The translations under genes and the position numbers were made by a program. Positions 9,521 to 22,204 of a DNA stretch of 64,000 nucleotides are shown here, one piece after another. The DNA lies in contig NC_056527.1 of the NCBI RefSeq assembly GCF_019175285.1, forward strand, positions 50,128,192 through 50,192,191. Reading direction: 5' to 3'. The first letter of the stretch is position 1, and each line of letters opens with the position of its first letter. The DNA comes from Sceloporus undulatus (taxonomy: Eukaryota > Chordata > Lepidosauria > Squamata > Phrynosomatidae). Under the pieces are notes generated by a model. The model saw nothing but the letters and a program-made list of their open reading frames with translations, had not been told where the DNA came from and searched no databases.

Positions 9521-9529
9521 GGGCATCAT

Positions 9530-10034
9530 GAAGTGGAAGTGGCTCAGCAAGCTGCCTGGGGATTTTGGTGTGGCCAGCAAGCTGAGGAGTCAAGCGAGAT
9601 ACAGACAGAAGGGGGTTGTCTGATCTCAAGCAAGACCAAATTGTTGCCTAAAAAGGAATATTTATTGGGCGAAACCTATTCTGAGGGTAGAAGTCAGGAT
9701 TAGAGTGGATTTTCCAGGAAAGGAGAATGGGACAGGAAGTTGGGAATGGCCAGACAATCAATGCAAATGTTCCTGGACAAAGGAATATCACTCCTAGTCA
9801 GAGGTACTCTTGGCTTTGTGTTCGCTTGTAAACACAAGGGTTATCAATCACAGTCACACCCATCAGTGATGGGATTATGCAGATTCTCATCTTGATTGAT
9901 TTATCCTTCACTCTGTGTTCTTGTGCTTCCCCATGCTGAGCCGTCCAGATCCCCAAATATGGTCTTGGATCTGCTTATGTAGCATGGCTGTTTCCTCATG
10001 CTGGGGGCACCTTTGTGGCCACCAGCCTCAAACA
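9530..10034 (-). mobile_element. Probable solo LTR of an endogenous retrovirus-like element (fossil)
   Basis: Read on the minus strand the block starts TGTTTGAGGCTGG, contains an AATAAA poly(A) signal about 380 bases in (near 9657), and continues with a pyrimidine-rich U5-like stretch. No internal genes are seen. The family is uncertain and the left boundary approximate. It looks like an old, broken remnant. Confidence 0.4.
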
Positions 10035-10712
10035 TCCCTTATGATATCAACTTATTATCAGAAAGGAGGTTGGTAAAACGAAATGGATCTTGGAGTAACA
10101 CCCTTGCTGTTCAAAACTCTTTGAATATATTATATACAAAGATATTAAATAATGTCAACTACACTTGTCAGCTCCCATTATGAGCATGCCTGAAATTTGA
10201 GGTCTTCAGCGCAGACCCTGTTGCATGTATCAGCATCTTGTGAGGCTAGGTTGGTGTGCACTTATGACAGGACTTTCACTGTAGCAGCACCCTAACGGTA
10301 GAATGTCCTGCCATGGGAAGTTAGATTGGAAGGCAGGGAAAGAATGTTGTACTGCATGCCCTTTGATGTTTGATCTTAAAGATCAAATTAAAATGTTTTA
10401 ATTTATTTTAATTTAGTTATTACCTGTTGGGCATCACCTTGGGGGCCCTAGTGGACTGGGAGGTGATAGACTGATAGATAATACATAACTTCACTGCAGA
10501 AAAATTTCCTGCTTGTTGGTAAACATACATTACAACAAACTAAAGAGCAATTTAATTGGGATTAGTCTGATATGTGGGCATTACAATTAGTACTTCTGAT
10601 GCAAATATATTCCAGAATATCAGATTTCATATGAGCGTCTAAGCAACATTCCTCCTTTCCTTTAGTTTACTTGCAACTTGCATCTAAACTAGTAAATATT
10701 GTTCTCTTACAG

Positions 10713-10805
10713 GGGAACCAACCCTCAGACATGTAGAAAAGGAGGTTTTGATTCCAAAGATGATGAGAGAGAAGGCCAGGGAGCTGTGTTCTGATAAAGT
10801 GCAAG
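10713..10805 (+). CDS. CMC1: CMC1 exon 2
   Basis: This exon codes EPTLRHVEKEVLIPKMM followed by REKARELCSDKVQ. That is the N-terminal helix and the first cysteine of the CMC1 twin-CX9C fold (human HLRHVEKDVLIPKIM). The acceptor is TTCTCTTACAG and the donor is AAG|GTGAGA. It starts with two bases of a split codon and ends with one base (G), so its phases fit exons 1 and 3. CMC1 is a soluble protein of the mitochondrial intermembrane space, oxidised through the MIA40 pathway. In mammals it stabilises newly made COX1 with COX14 and COA3 during complex IV assembly (known of the family). Confidence 0.95.
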
Positions 10806-11421
10806 GTGAGAGTGAAATTCAACAGAATATCAAATTGAATCACTTATGTGACCTGAATTTTATCCTCTGTCTGACAGCCACAGAAGCAGTGAGTATATAC
10901 GCATGATCTATGTCTTCCCACCTTTATTGCAAGCTAACTATTATGCCATAATGATGATACTGGATTTTATTGTTCTGCTAAAATAAGGTGGTTGCAAAAT
11001 GGATGCCACATTGAAGAATGGATACATAAAACACTTAAACACTGGCAGGGGGGTGATGCATAGTAATTGTTCTTCTAATAATTTCTAATCATTTCTTCTG
11101 ATAATCTTGGTACCCAATGATAGTAAAAAAAAATGACAGATATTCTTTTCAACTGACACTTGAGGATGAGAATATTGTTCCCAGACATTCTTTTTTTTTT
11201 TTGCATCCAGTCTATAAACCTGTACATCTGTGCCAGTGAGGATAGAGTGCAGCCCATTGACTGCATTTGGCCTCTGGATCCTTCTGCAGCCCTTGAAGCC
11301 CCCCTGCCACTTTCTGATTGCTCATTTTAAAAAAGTTGTTGCCTGAAAATTCTTCCCCAAAAAAACCCCTCAAATGCATGTAAAGACATGCAATCACTAC
11401 CCTCACCCCTCCAGGATCCCC

Positions 11422-11982
11422 CAGTTGTCCTTCCACATTTGCAGCTTTGACATTTGTGGATTTGATTATTCACGGATTTTATTAATATGTTCCTTCTAAG
11501 AATATCTAGGTCCTCCAGCCCAGCTCTATGGTCAACTTTAACCAAAAGTTGCACTGAAGGACCTAGAGATTCCTAGAGAATTTGTAGGCATTTGTAGCTC
11601 CTCCAGCGCAATTCTATGGCCCGTTCCTGACGGGCAAAAAGTACACACTCCGCACATACCAGGGTTAAAAAGGGGCATCACTTCCTGATGCCCCTAACCC
11701 TAATACGCGCAGAGCGTGTAGAAAATGGCGGCGCCCTATACAGATGGACGCTGCCATGACTACGTCACGACTGTGCCACCTTCAAACGAGGTGGCGCGGA
11801 AGTGACGTAGTCACGCTGCACGAGAGCGCCTGGGGTACTCTTTTGGCAGCGCAGAGTTGCATTGGAGGATTCCTAGAGAGGTATTCTCTCAGGTAAAAAC
11901 AAAGTGTTTTTGTTATTTGCAGTTTTTCCACATTCATGGGGGTCCTGTGCCCCCAACCCCATTGAATGTGGAGGGGCGAGTG
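11422..11982. mobile_element. Tigger-like MITE, host of a nested element
   Basis: The ends are CAGTTGTCCTTCCACATTTG and AATGTGGAGGGGCGAGTGTA (the second mirrors the first). TTTGTTATTTGCAGTTTTTC near the right end fits the squamate MITE with a 'GTGATTTTGTTATTTGCGA' core. A GC-rich unrelated block (11617-11849) interrupts it. Confidence 0.65.
11617..11849. mobile_element. GC-rich MITE, truncated copy nested in a Tigger-like MITE
   Basis: It begins GGCCCGTTCCTGACGGGC and continues with TGCCCCTAACCCTAATACGC, AAAATGGCGGCGCC and GACTACGTCACGAC. It is the reverse complement, base for base in long patches, of the right half of the element at 46720-47149. Its other terminal repeat is missing. The many CpGs could be mistaken for a promoter. 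Confidence 0.68.
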
Positions 11983-14682
11983 TACCTCCATTTTTCTCTC
12001 CAGTTCTTCTCAAAATGGTGACTGAAAGTGACAGGGCATCACTTCTGCTTACCACTTTGAAAGGGACTACAGAGGAAAACTGAAGTATTTGGGCTTGCTG
12101 TGTCAGATAGGAAAGGGTGGCCTGCGGAGGTTGACAGGAGAAAAATTGGTGTTTTTCCCACCTCTGGTCTGTGCAGTTATTTGCAGGGAACATTGCAGCT
12201 TGGGGATGAGGAACTTGTGGTCTTCCTGTTGTTACTTAACTATTATTTCTATCCTTTTAGACCTTCCTGGCTAATAGGAGTAGGAATCCAGCAACTTGTA
12301 GGGGCAGAGTCTCCTCACCCAGGCATTGGTGTATTCTGGACTCCTTTTAATTAGCCTTTATATGACCCAGTAATTTGAACAGTAACAGTATTATTAATGA
12401 AATTTGAAGTAATCATCAGAGCTAGGATAAATAACTTTTACAAAAATTACCTTGCAGACATTTGTCGTGCTGATGGGAGACTCTGAGAACTATAGTCCAA
12501 ACAATCAGTTTCCCAGATTCTGCTGTCCATGTACAGTGACCCATGAGAATCACTGCGTTTCCTGCTGAAGCATACTACTACCAGTAGTCAGTAGTATACA
12601 GTCTCAGATTCAGCTGATAAGAGCCTGAGAATCCTACTGAAATCGGTGTGAATTCAATACATAGGAGGACAAAATGTCAGGTAGCGAAAGTTCCTTGTTT
12701 GCATGTTTTAATAGAAATGGAGAAACTTCCATGGCTAGTCAAAATGCAAGCTGGAAGCTTCTTGAGGACAGGTTTGTGTTTATTCTTTGCAGTTTAAATT
12801 CTATAAGAAGCAACATATATTGATGGCCTTGTTTTAAACAATCATATTCACTAGTAAGAATCTAAACTCAAAAGTATGTGTATACTTTTTTGTTGTCTTG
12901 AATTACTGCCAAGTAATAATTTCTGAACATTTGTGTGCATTTGCTGTTCTATTGTCTAAACCTTTAAGATAGGTTGAGCTAGAAATCCAAATAAATGAAA
13001 ATTAGATTTATAATAGAACACGGCAGTAGAGGGAACAAGAACGCTGAAGAAAATGGCATAAGACTCTCTCACCTTTACATTCAGTTAAACTGCCAACATG
13101 TGGAGCAACTCCCCATATGTTTTGGAATTACAGGGGAAAGAGGTGCGATGTTGTGAAAATTGCAAAATAACCTAAGTCCTGTGAACAGGAGAGAAATAGA
13201 GAGGCTAAAAGCATTCACTCAGGGGAAGTAGGTCAGATACCTCGGGGTAGTTCCTGTTTTGCTGGGTACTGGGGCTCTTACCTTTGGTGTGCAGATTAAT
13301 GTAAAAGGACAGACCAAGTGATCTGAGATTTTTAAATGGTTTAGAGTTTAATTAATGATTTAAGTGTTTGATATCTAAGGATCTAGAGACCATGATTCAC
13401 TATAGAAGTGAGGGCTAAGAACAGAGAGTGATCTTTGCAGCTATGCATTAATATGTACAAAAACACACACTCTATGTGTATGTGTTTTTTCCCCTCTCTC
13501 TAATAATAATTATTCCTTGTTTCACTTTATTAAGAAAAAAAGCGAGTAACAAATGTTACTAGTCTATGCAATAAAAAGCTGATGTACAGCTTTATTGATG
13601 TTTAAATCGGAGAACTGCAACCATTTTACAATTGTCTTCTTTCTTGGCTCAACATCCAATTTGATTTTTGTCTCAAGGTCCCCTGTACAAAATACAATCC
13701 TTTGATCTCTTTCCTGAGCGCATGATAAATGTTACCAAGCTGAGCACTTAAGCATAGATAAAAATAGAATCACTGCAATTCATACAAGAATAGGTATGAA
13801 AATAAATGTACACTGCACTTTGGGATCCTAAAGTTTTACATGTTTAGTTCTGTGTTGTTTTTGAACATGCAAGAATGTTTCTGTATTTTTATCAACGTCA
13901 GTAGTTGAGCGGATTAATGCTATGTGTCAAACAAATGTTTAATATAAATCCCATTTACTCCTAATCAGTAGCTGGTTTATTTTTCACTTAGATTTAGATT
14001 GTACTCAATGTTATATATGAGTTGATGGTAGGAAGAAAGATGCCCTGGAGTCATTATGACAGAATGCTTAAAGCTGTTATGTTAATCGGCTGCAGCTATC
14101 ATAAAGCGAAATAATGTTAGATATTGTCAGGTAAATTTATAGGTTTGAAATTAGATTAAAATGCTGCTCACAGCTATTTTGCAAGAAGGCAGGATAGAAA
14201 TATAATAGATATATATATATAGTTAAGTCTCTGTAACTCAATCTCCAAAATATGAGGGAAAAACAGCAGTCATTATCAGGGTGAGGAAAGCTATGCATGT
14301 AAGAATAGGCTTAAAAGAAGTCTTAGGAAAAGATCAGATTTTTAGTGCATAAATTCATATTGGATTGTCAGAGCATGAAGATTCCACAGCAATCAGCCAA
14401 ACAAATAAACAAATCAATATGTGCAGAGGTGCCACCAAAATGTCATCTCCAGCTGTTGATCTCTTTTATAGGAATGGGTCTGTTACTGATCAGAGCCAAG
14501 GCCGAACTGTGGTCACCCTCAGTCCATATACAGGGGTGGTCCACATTTCAATCACTACTCATTCAGACACAGTGAAAGAGCTGCCATCATAATAAAACAC
14601 TTAATACTAGCACAGATCCTAAACTTGTGTGAATGAAGGAGCAACAAAACCTAAGGTGTTGTATCAATACAGACTTCATATA

Positions 14683-14877
14683 CAGTGGAACCTCACCTTA
14701 CGCGGGATATCCGTTCCGGACCCCCCTGCATAAGGCAAATTCCACCTATGCTCAAGCCCCATTCAAGTGAATGGGGCTTGTGTGCACGGTGGTGCGCATG
14801 CGCCACAGGCGCACACCCCATTCATTTGAATGGTATGCGCCACCCCTTGCGCCCCATGCACATATGCGGGTACACTG
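14683..14877. mobile_element. Tigger-like (pogo) MITE
   Basis: It starts CAGTGGAACCTCACCTTACG and ends ATGCGGGTACACTG, with TA on both sides as expected of a Tc1/mariner superfamily target duplication. The centre has a palindrome around CATTCAAGTGAATGGGGC. It contains no transposase. Confidence 0.7.
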
Positions 14878-15269
14878 TAATAGGAATTGTCCTTTGATGT
14901 ATGTTCTACTGTATTTCAAATTGATTTTGACGCACGATAAAAATGTGTATTATTATTCCCAACTGCACTGAAATCTGTTAGCTATGGAATGCTGTATATA
15001 GGCATTCATATAATTGTAATACATTGTATAATCCAGAGTATTCAAGTTTACACTTCTGCATATTTGTTGAGATCATGTTGTCTAGGTGTGAATAAAACAA
15101 ACAAGCAGAATTACTTTTCCATATATTTTTGTTAATCTGAATCATCTGCTGCAAGTACGCCTTTTATTTTCTTCTATCATCATAGATCAAACTTAAATAC
15201 AATATTTAAGTAATTTAATATTTCTGTCTCCTTTTACTTTTACTCCTTGGCTAGCCTTAACTCTTTGAA

Positions 15270-16520
15270 ATGTTTAATCCGCCATCCACTGAGGCCTCTC
15301 GTTCTCTTTCATTACAGATAGTGTCTTTTTTCATCCCTCCCCGACAATGTCCCTGGTTTCAGATCAGAGTTCTTGTGGCTCCTAGTGATTTAGGCTTAAT
15401 AGTGCAAATCTGTTTTTTTTTTTTTACATTATCTTTAAATTCTATGGGGATATTCTTCAGGTTGTATTTCAACATGATGGTTGATTTAGTGTTCCTCTTT
15501 AGCTTTAATCTAATTTTTTATTATAGTAGTTCATGGTGTGTGCCACAGTCTGCTCCTGGTCCTTGTTTTTGCAAAGAGAATGAAACATCTCCATCTCCAG
15601 TGATGTAGTCTATTTGATTTCTGTATTGGCTATCAGGTGATGTCCATGTATATAGTCAGTTCTTAGGTTGCTTGAAGAAGGCCTTTTAAAATTTAGTCTG
15701 TCCCTCTCCGCTTCATTTCTTGATCCTCGACCAAATTTTCCTGAGTCGTTAATTCTGCTCTGTCTCCTGTTTTTGCATTTCAGTTGCATACATTAAACAA
15801 GAAGTCCTGTTTTGGTTTGTGATTACAGTTAGCCCTTCCCAACTGTGTGCTTGCCATCTGTGGATGGGAGCATCCATAGATGGCCTCACCTTTTCTCCCC
15901 GATGGCAGCTTGTGCATGTAGCTGTGGAAGTGCATTTACGTGCGCATCACACCACCATTGGGGAGAGCAGCTTGAGCTTCTGTGTTATTTCCTATCCATG
16001 GGGGGATTGATTCTGGAACAGAACCCCAGTGGATACAAAGAGCCAACTGTAATTTCCTCCTGGAATCCAAGACAGAATCTTTCAGTTTCTTTTTCTGCCT
16101 CTCTTATTAGAGCCTAAACTTGGATTCAGATTATATTAACGGGCTTTCCCCGAAGTGATGTGATTGTATTAGATTTAGCATCATATCCTTTGACTGCTTT
16201 TGCTACATCTCTCCTCACTATAAATGCCACCCTATTGCTTCTTAAATTTTCATTTCCTGGATAAAACACTGAATCAAAATATCCCATTCCTTTCCATGTT
16301 AGCTCACTCATCACAAGTATTACAATATTTATACATTTTATTTGTTGTTTTACTATGTCTAGCTTCTCTGGATTCATGCTTCTCACATTCCATGTTCCTA
16401 TAATATGTATTGTGCAGGTTTGGGCTTTTCCTTCATCTCTGAGCATGTCAACAGCTGAATGTCCTTTTGGCTTGAGTCCAGTTGTCATACTAGACATTAA
16501 GGGAGAGGTATATTTGTTTA
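15270..16520 (-). mobile_element. Bov-B LINE, endonuclease region
   Basis: On the minus strand from 16497 the translation includes TCTIHIIGTWNVRSMNPEKL, MSELTWKGMG and NRVAFIVRRDVAKAV, the AP-endonuclease domain of Bov-B. Further on, after an inserted MITE, come DSGKFGRGSRNE, then IHGHHLIANTEIK, then a degraded DCG...HELL region. Several frame breaks are present. The reverse transcriptase part is absent here. Confidence 0.85.
15826..16049. mobile_element. Tigger-like MITE inside the Bov-B copy
   Basis: The ends are CAGTTAGCCCTTCCCAAC and AAGAGCCAACTG, bounded by TA on each side. The right half reads ATCCATGGGGGGATTGATTC, then GGATACAAAGAGCC, as in the 'TATCCACGGGGGATTGGTTC' group. It interrupts the Bov-B endonuclease and so is younger than that LINE. 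Confidence 0.72.
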
Positions 16521-19028
16521 AATATTTTTTTCTCCCACAACAGAATTTTCTTAGAGATACATAACTCTTTCAATGAGATATCGAAACACCTTTCAATGAC
16601 CAATCACAAAACAAAGTATGCTGACTCAAGATATGTAGTTGAGAAAGAACAACATGTTACAAATGTCTTTCTCAACTTGAGAAAGCACTAGTTCAAAATA
16701 CATGCTATTCATATTATCCAGCTAGATCCTAGGAGATACTGAAACAATGTCAGTGTCAGGAAATTAGTTGCTATGGCCCCAGAATTGTAAATTATTTGTT
16801 GCTTGCCATTCAGATATTGTCATCAAGAATGTGGTTGGACAATGAGAACTGTAACAGAATAGGAATTCAAAAGTGGAGTATCCTTGCATTTTTATTAGGT
16901 CTTCATTTGTCAAATGGGTAGAGATTAATCAAATATTCCAATTTTACTACTGAGGTAATCTGTAATATTAGCTATCTGTGATAGTTATAAATATAAATTT
17001 ATAGCTGAACAGTATAAGTATAAATGCTGGGCAGAGTTTTACAGTTAGAATTAGGTAAGTGTTCTGACAAAGGCCATTTCAAAATGCCACCATTCTTCCT
17101 TTCCCCAGGGATTGCATTGATACTTAGTAAAGATGATGGGATGAAACACCACTTCAGGCTTCCCTGTAGTAGAGTAAGGCCAATGTCAACCATAGTTTCA
17201 GTAATACACACTTAATCAGCAGTCCTATATCTGGGATCATATCTGTCCCTCTGGGGGCCACCTGCACCAGAACATGACCCTTGCACCTGACACATCAATA
17301 CCTGCAAAAGGAAAGCAATCCCGAAGCTTGGACAAATGTTGGCATTGCCTATTGAAATGCCCAAGGACACCTGAAGTAGCACTTTATAAATGTCTTATGT
17401 TCTCTCATCAGAAATGTAGATAAGGAAATGTGTGAAATACTTAGTAGCACCATGCTGGGATTGGTTTATGGCCATCATTTTTACTCTTTCCTAATTAAAA
17501 AAGTACCAGGTCCTCTTAACTGCATGAAATGCACTCCAGAGGCTTAGATGGTGATAATGTCTTGGAACAAATGTTTAGTGTTTTATAGTACACGTCACAT
17601 AGTTTGACATGAAGATGTGTAGTGCCAAGATGTTGAGGTACTAGCTTATTATAAAACAGTTAATCTTTCCCAGATTTTAAAAAATGATTAAATGTGAAAA
17701 AAATCAGTTCAATTTAGAGGAACAGATATAAAGCCAAATAATTCTTAGAGCCCAGCAGTGTATTGTTGTATATTGCAGATTCCCTGATTTGCTTTGCATT
17801 TTAAGTTGGTCTTGTTTTTCGGAACTCTTGAATGAAAGTGGAGCATCAGTTTCCTTTATTTTGTTTGGTTCTAATTGGGGGGTTTCCCCCACAGGAGAAG
17901 TGGAGAAAAGAGGAGAGAAATGGGAGAGTAGCTCTCAATAACATAGACATATAGAAAAGCTGGATCTTTGGTTGTGGACCAAAGATTGGCAGGTTACAGG
18001 AAGTGTTTATTCATGTCAAGACTTAAGGAAGGTGATCTATATGAAGAGACAGTGGTAATTTTTCTGCTTATATCCATTTCATTCCCTCTTGCTTAACTGC
18101 ATAAAGTCAAAAGAGCCAAGTACATACTATGATGTCCCTGCTTGCTCTGTTTGCACTTGCTGTTTGGATCTCAGTAAACCACATATCAGCCTGATCTTGT
18201 GTTCTCTTCTTCACCATGTTCCCAAATCTTTCCCTGGTAAGTCTGAAGCTGCCCTTACCATAGCAGCGAGGACCCATATGACCTTCTAGAGTCCATCCTG
18301 AGTGCAGGAGAACCCCCAAGCTATGAACATGGTCTTTTAGCGGAAAACAGACATGTCCAGAATCAATTGTAATCCCAATGTCAAATTGGCTTTCCTAGTT
18401 ATCAACGGACTTTTGCCTTGTCTGGAGTGGACTGAGTGCCAATCCCCCACTGGGACTCTAGGACTTTAGAAAGGAAGATTAGAAATAGAATTATAGTTAT
18501 CTAGGCTGGCGTGGTCCATTGAAGGTTGCTTCTACAGAGGTTTTACTTCAGTTTCTTCTGTGGACATTGAAACACAATTGTTTTTCAAAAATGCATTCAC
18601 AGTCTCCATCATACGCTTGACCAGCCCTTCTCTGGCAGCTGTAATCAGCCAACATGGAAACAGATTTAACAAATAAGTGGTTGGCCTCACTTCTCCAAGC
18701 AACATGTCCACATAATCAGATGAAGCAAAGTGGAATCTATCCACCCAGAATCTCTTGTCAATGTAGAGTTCACGTCAAAGTACTGCTAAAACTTTTACAT
18801 AATTTAAAATATACTGCATAGTTCCTTTAAAACACGCACACACACATTCAAGGGGAGGTTGTAAAGCACTGGACATGTTTTCAACAGAACGAAGCTGGAC
18901 TTGTTTAAACACTAGAAGATATAGGTGTATATAATAAAAAATAAGTATAGATTCATTTGCATTTTGCACTATGGTCTAAATCCAATTATTAGTGCCAATT
19001 ATAGTTGATCAGTTATCTACTGGTATAC

Positions 19029-19222
19029 TCAATACAACAGCTGGTATAGTGGTTTGACTGTTGGAGTACGACTCTGGAGGTCAGAGTTTGATTCCCTGGT
19101 CAGCCATAGAAACCCACTGGGTGACCTTGGCCAAGTCACACACACTCAGTCTCTGAAAACCCCATGATAGGATCACTTTAGGGTCTTTATAAGTCAGATG
19201 CAAAGGGATAACAACAACAACA
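19029..19222 (+). mobile_element. Sauria-type SINE
   Basis: The tRNA-like head is GGTATAGTGGTTTGACTGTT, with the B box GTTTGATTCCC. The body is AACCCACTGGGTGACCTTGG and the tail is ATAAGTCAGATGCAAAGG with an AAC run. Part of the middle is missing. Confidence 0.8.
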
Positions 19223-19349
19223 GAATCAATTGTCAAATGTTGTCAACACTTATATAGATAACCATTGATTTGATGGATCTATTCTAGTTAGGACTAGCAG
19301 CTGGATTTAGATCCATCTGATGTGTTTTTTTAAACCACAAACACATAGG

Positions 19350-19704
19350 GGTATAACAGACCGCCACGAAGGGGCAGCTTCACGTTGCTTTGAGAAAGCT
19401 GGATTGGGGCCATGGAAGTTGCTTGCCATGGCCCCAATCTGCCTTTTTGCCAGCCCAAAAAGAAGCGGCAAAGAGCCTCTCTTTTTTGCAAAAAGCTGGC
19501 TTTTCCACACTGCTGTGGCTTTAAGGTACTCCGGCGGTGTGTGGCATATAAACACTGCACCGCCAGGGTGCATGCACGCTGGTCCATGTGTGAGCAGCTT
19601 GGCGACGTGAAGCTGGCTTCCAGGCATCTTGGGTGCGTGTGTTCCATGTATGCCATTCCCCCAAGCTGGCTGGAAGCCAGCTTTTCAGGCCATTCTGTTC
19701 TGGC
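19350..19704. mobile_element. GC-rich MITE (divergent copy)
   Basis: The ends are GGTATAACAGACCGCC and GGCCATTCTGTTCTGGC, which mirror each other. The interior is GC-rich with an internal hairpin (GGGGCCATGG at 19407 against CCATGGCCCC at 19427). It shares only its terminal repeats with the copy at 46720-47149. Several overlapping open frames inside it are by-products of low stop-codon density. Confidence 0.58.
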
Positions 19705-20299
19705 TGATAGTTTCTTAATTCAGCGAGCAGGTCTTGTGGTAACTACCCAACAAACTAAATACACATTGCCTTGTGTTATGGGGTAGACAGTAATCTATAC
19801 TAAATTTTAGTATATATTCTTCTATTTTGTAATAGCTTCCCAGACAACCTAGATAAAAACACCATTGAGAAATGAAAGGTATGAATCCATTTATATCTTT
19901 TTCTATTGATAATTCCTTTTGTAATTATATTCCCACACAATTCGTTTAGATATTTGTATTTAATAATGAAAAATACCTTAATATTTTCACGCCAACATTA
20001 GAACTTCCAACACAACTTGCATGAAATACCATGTGGACTTGGAGAGACATATCCTATGTGGTTTCATTCTTGTGTTGTTTCAGTCCAACTGATCAGAAGA
20101 AATGGGTCAGACATCTAACATCACCATTGCCAATATGTACGAGTGTGTGTGTTTTAAGGGGAATGGAACAGCTTTTGTGAGGACAAAGAGAAATGAAATC
20201 ACTTTCAGTGAAAGAAAAGGGCCTCATTATAGCCACCAACAGCAGTTATTGACAGCTACACTTCCTATTAACAAGGAGCGTTTAAGAGTTTGGCTGTTG

Positions 20300-20960
20300 G
20301 ATCTTTGGACTTGATCTAATTTGCTAGCATTAATTAGTTTCTTTTGAGCACAGACACTTGGTGCTCACAGCTATAGATTTAGATGACTAATTAGGACAGA
20401 AAATTGAACAGAATGGGGTAAGGCATTAACCTTCAACCATTACCAGCTGGGGCTCTTATAAAGACTACCAAGTCCAAATGGTTCCTATTCATATAACAGA
20501 GTATCCTAATGAATATCAATTTCAGCCAGGTTGCTGTATTCCTACTAGCTCTGCCTTATATTTTATATTACCTTCAATAAAGTTTTAATTGCATGTCTCT
20601 AATTATTTGGTTTAATGTCCAAAGAAGGCACACATGATAGCAGAGTTACTTATATTTCCACAGTTATGCTTTCCTTTTGGCTCTTTAAACAATTGACATT
20701 GGCCTTGAGCTTTAACTGAGACTCAGCTTTCTGTAATTTGAGGTCAATATGCCATTACTATCTTAATCATTATAATATAGGTAGTTAAGCCATCAAGTTA
20801 AAAGATTGCCATTAACTGAGAGGTGTTTAATCCTGACACATTCCCTGAATATATTTGCATTAATATCCCCAGCAAGAACTCTTGATACAGCCAACTCCTG
20901 AGGCTTAAACAGTAGCTTGCTAATTAAGTACATCTTCATTGTTAACTATTCTGATGATAT
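20300..20960. other. Candidate conserved non-coding block
   Basis: This repeat-free, AT-rich stretch has several TAATTA homeodomain-type cores (ATTAATTAGTTTC, GACTAATTAGGAC, GCTAATTAAGTAC) and no open frame of note. The composition is typical of developmental enhancers in vertebrate introns. This is inference from appearance only. Confidence 0.3.
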
Positions 20961-21234
20961 GTGAGCAATGTGGCTATGTGTTAACATGGATATCTAGGTT
21001 CAGGGGCAGGAATCTTCCTTGAAGCCATGAAATGCATGAAGCCTGATCCTATGCATATTTACTTATATAAGTATGTCCCACTCATTTTTAAAAAAAAAAA
21101 TCAATAGCTTGGTAAACAATTGTAAGATTGGCCCTTGAGAGAAGAGGACTGAATCCCTGAGAGGACAATACTGTACTTCTCTATTAAAAACCTATTTAAT
21201 GTTTTTATTTTTCTTACAAGTGACACTTTCTGTA

Positions 21235-21345
21235 GCAAGGCTGGGGACCTGTCTGCCTCCAGATGATAACTCCTCTCATCCTTGGCTTTTAGTTGTGCTG
21301 CCTGGAAGGCTGGAGTTCAACAACACTTGGAGGGTGATGGGTTTG
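21235..21345. mobile_element. hAT-like MITE, degraded
   Basis: AGGCTGGGGACCTGTCTGCC, then CCAGATGATAACTCCTC, and CTGGAGTTCAACAACACTTG with GGAGGGTGATGG are arms of the reptile 'CCTCCAGATGTT' MITE. Confidence 0.5.
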
Positions 21346-22077
21346 TTGTTTCTGGTCTACAGAGCTTATGCGTTTAAGATGGCAAAGATGTTAGCTGAAT
21401 TTTTCAAAATGAAGGTTGCTGGGAAATTTTGAACTCCTTTAAAATATATGAGTATCTTGTCTTTATAAAATGATTGTTAACATGCAGGTCGTGTGCCTAA
21501 TATAGTCATTTCTTTCTTGTTGTGATCATTATCATCTAGCATATGTTCTCAAAAGTGTGGTCCATGAACTCAGTTCAGTTGATCTATGGAAATGTTGCAG
21601 AATATCTGAGAATATATGCACTTGGTTCTTCATTGCTTTTTTCTTTCTGATAGTGGAGACCTGAGCCAGACTAATAAGGACTTGGCTTAGAGCCCATGAT
21701 TTTCATTAGAAAAGGGCCTCAGTTCAGTTCAGATCCCAAATTAGTGATTCAGTCCAGACAGATGTAAACAAAAATCTGATTTGTTCTCCAAACTGAGATT
21801 CAGAAATTCAGGTCACCAGTCTTCCCCCATTGACTTGCAGTGATAAACCAAAATGGCTATAATTTTTTTTCCTTGGCTTTTCCGCCCACAGATCTATATA
21901 GCGTTTGGAGACATACAGTAATAGGCCTTAAGAGATAAACCCAACAAATTTCATACAGCTCTAGGACTCAAAGCATCTTATAAAAATTAGATACAGTTAA
22001 AATCTATCATCAGTGAAATGTACGAACAGTTTAATAATTAAAATATTAGTAAAATTCAAAACAGTTTACTGTAAATT

Positions 22078-22200
22078 TATTGTTATTATTTTTGTTTATG
22101 CCGTGTCTTTTCCCCAAAACTGGGACTCAAGGTGAGTTACCAATTATAACAATTTTAATATAGATAAAATGCTTTTTAAAAATGGCTGTTAAAAACAAAT
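22078..22200 (-). mobile_element. CR1/L2 tail, antisense
   Basis: TTATTGTTATTATTTTTGTT, then CCCAAAACTGGGACTCAAGG, is the reversed 3' end of a CR1/L2 element ('CTTTGAGTCCC...ATAAATAAA' type). Confidence 0.5.
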
Positions 22201-22204
22201 ATAA

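Noticed and set aside
18089-18319. Frames on both strands with several cysteines
   Set aside because: No splice sites or family resemblance, and short enough for chance.
19307-19786. Several overlapping frames of about 100 codons on both strands
   Set aside because: They lie in the GC-rich MITE, whose low stop-codon density produces such frames.
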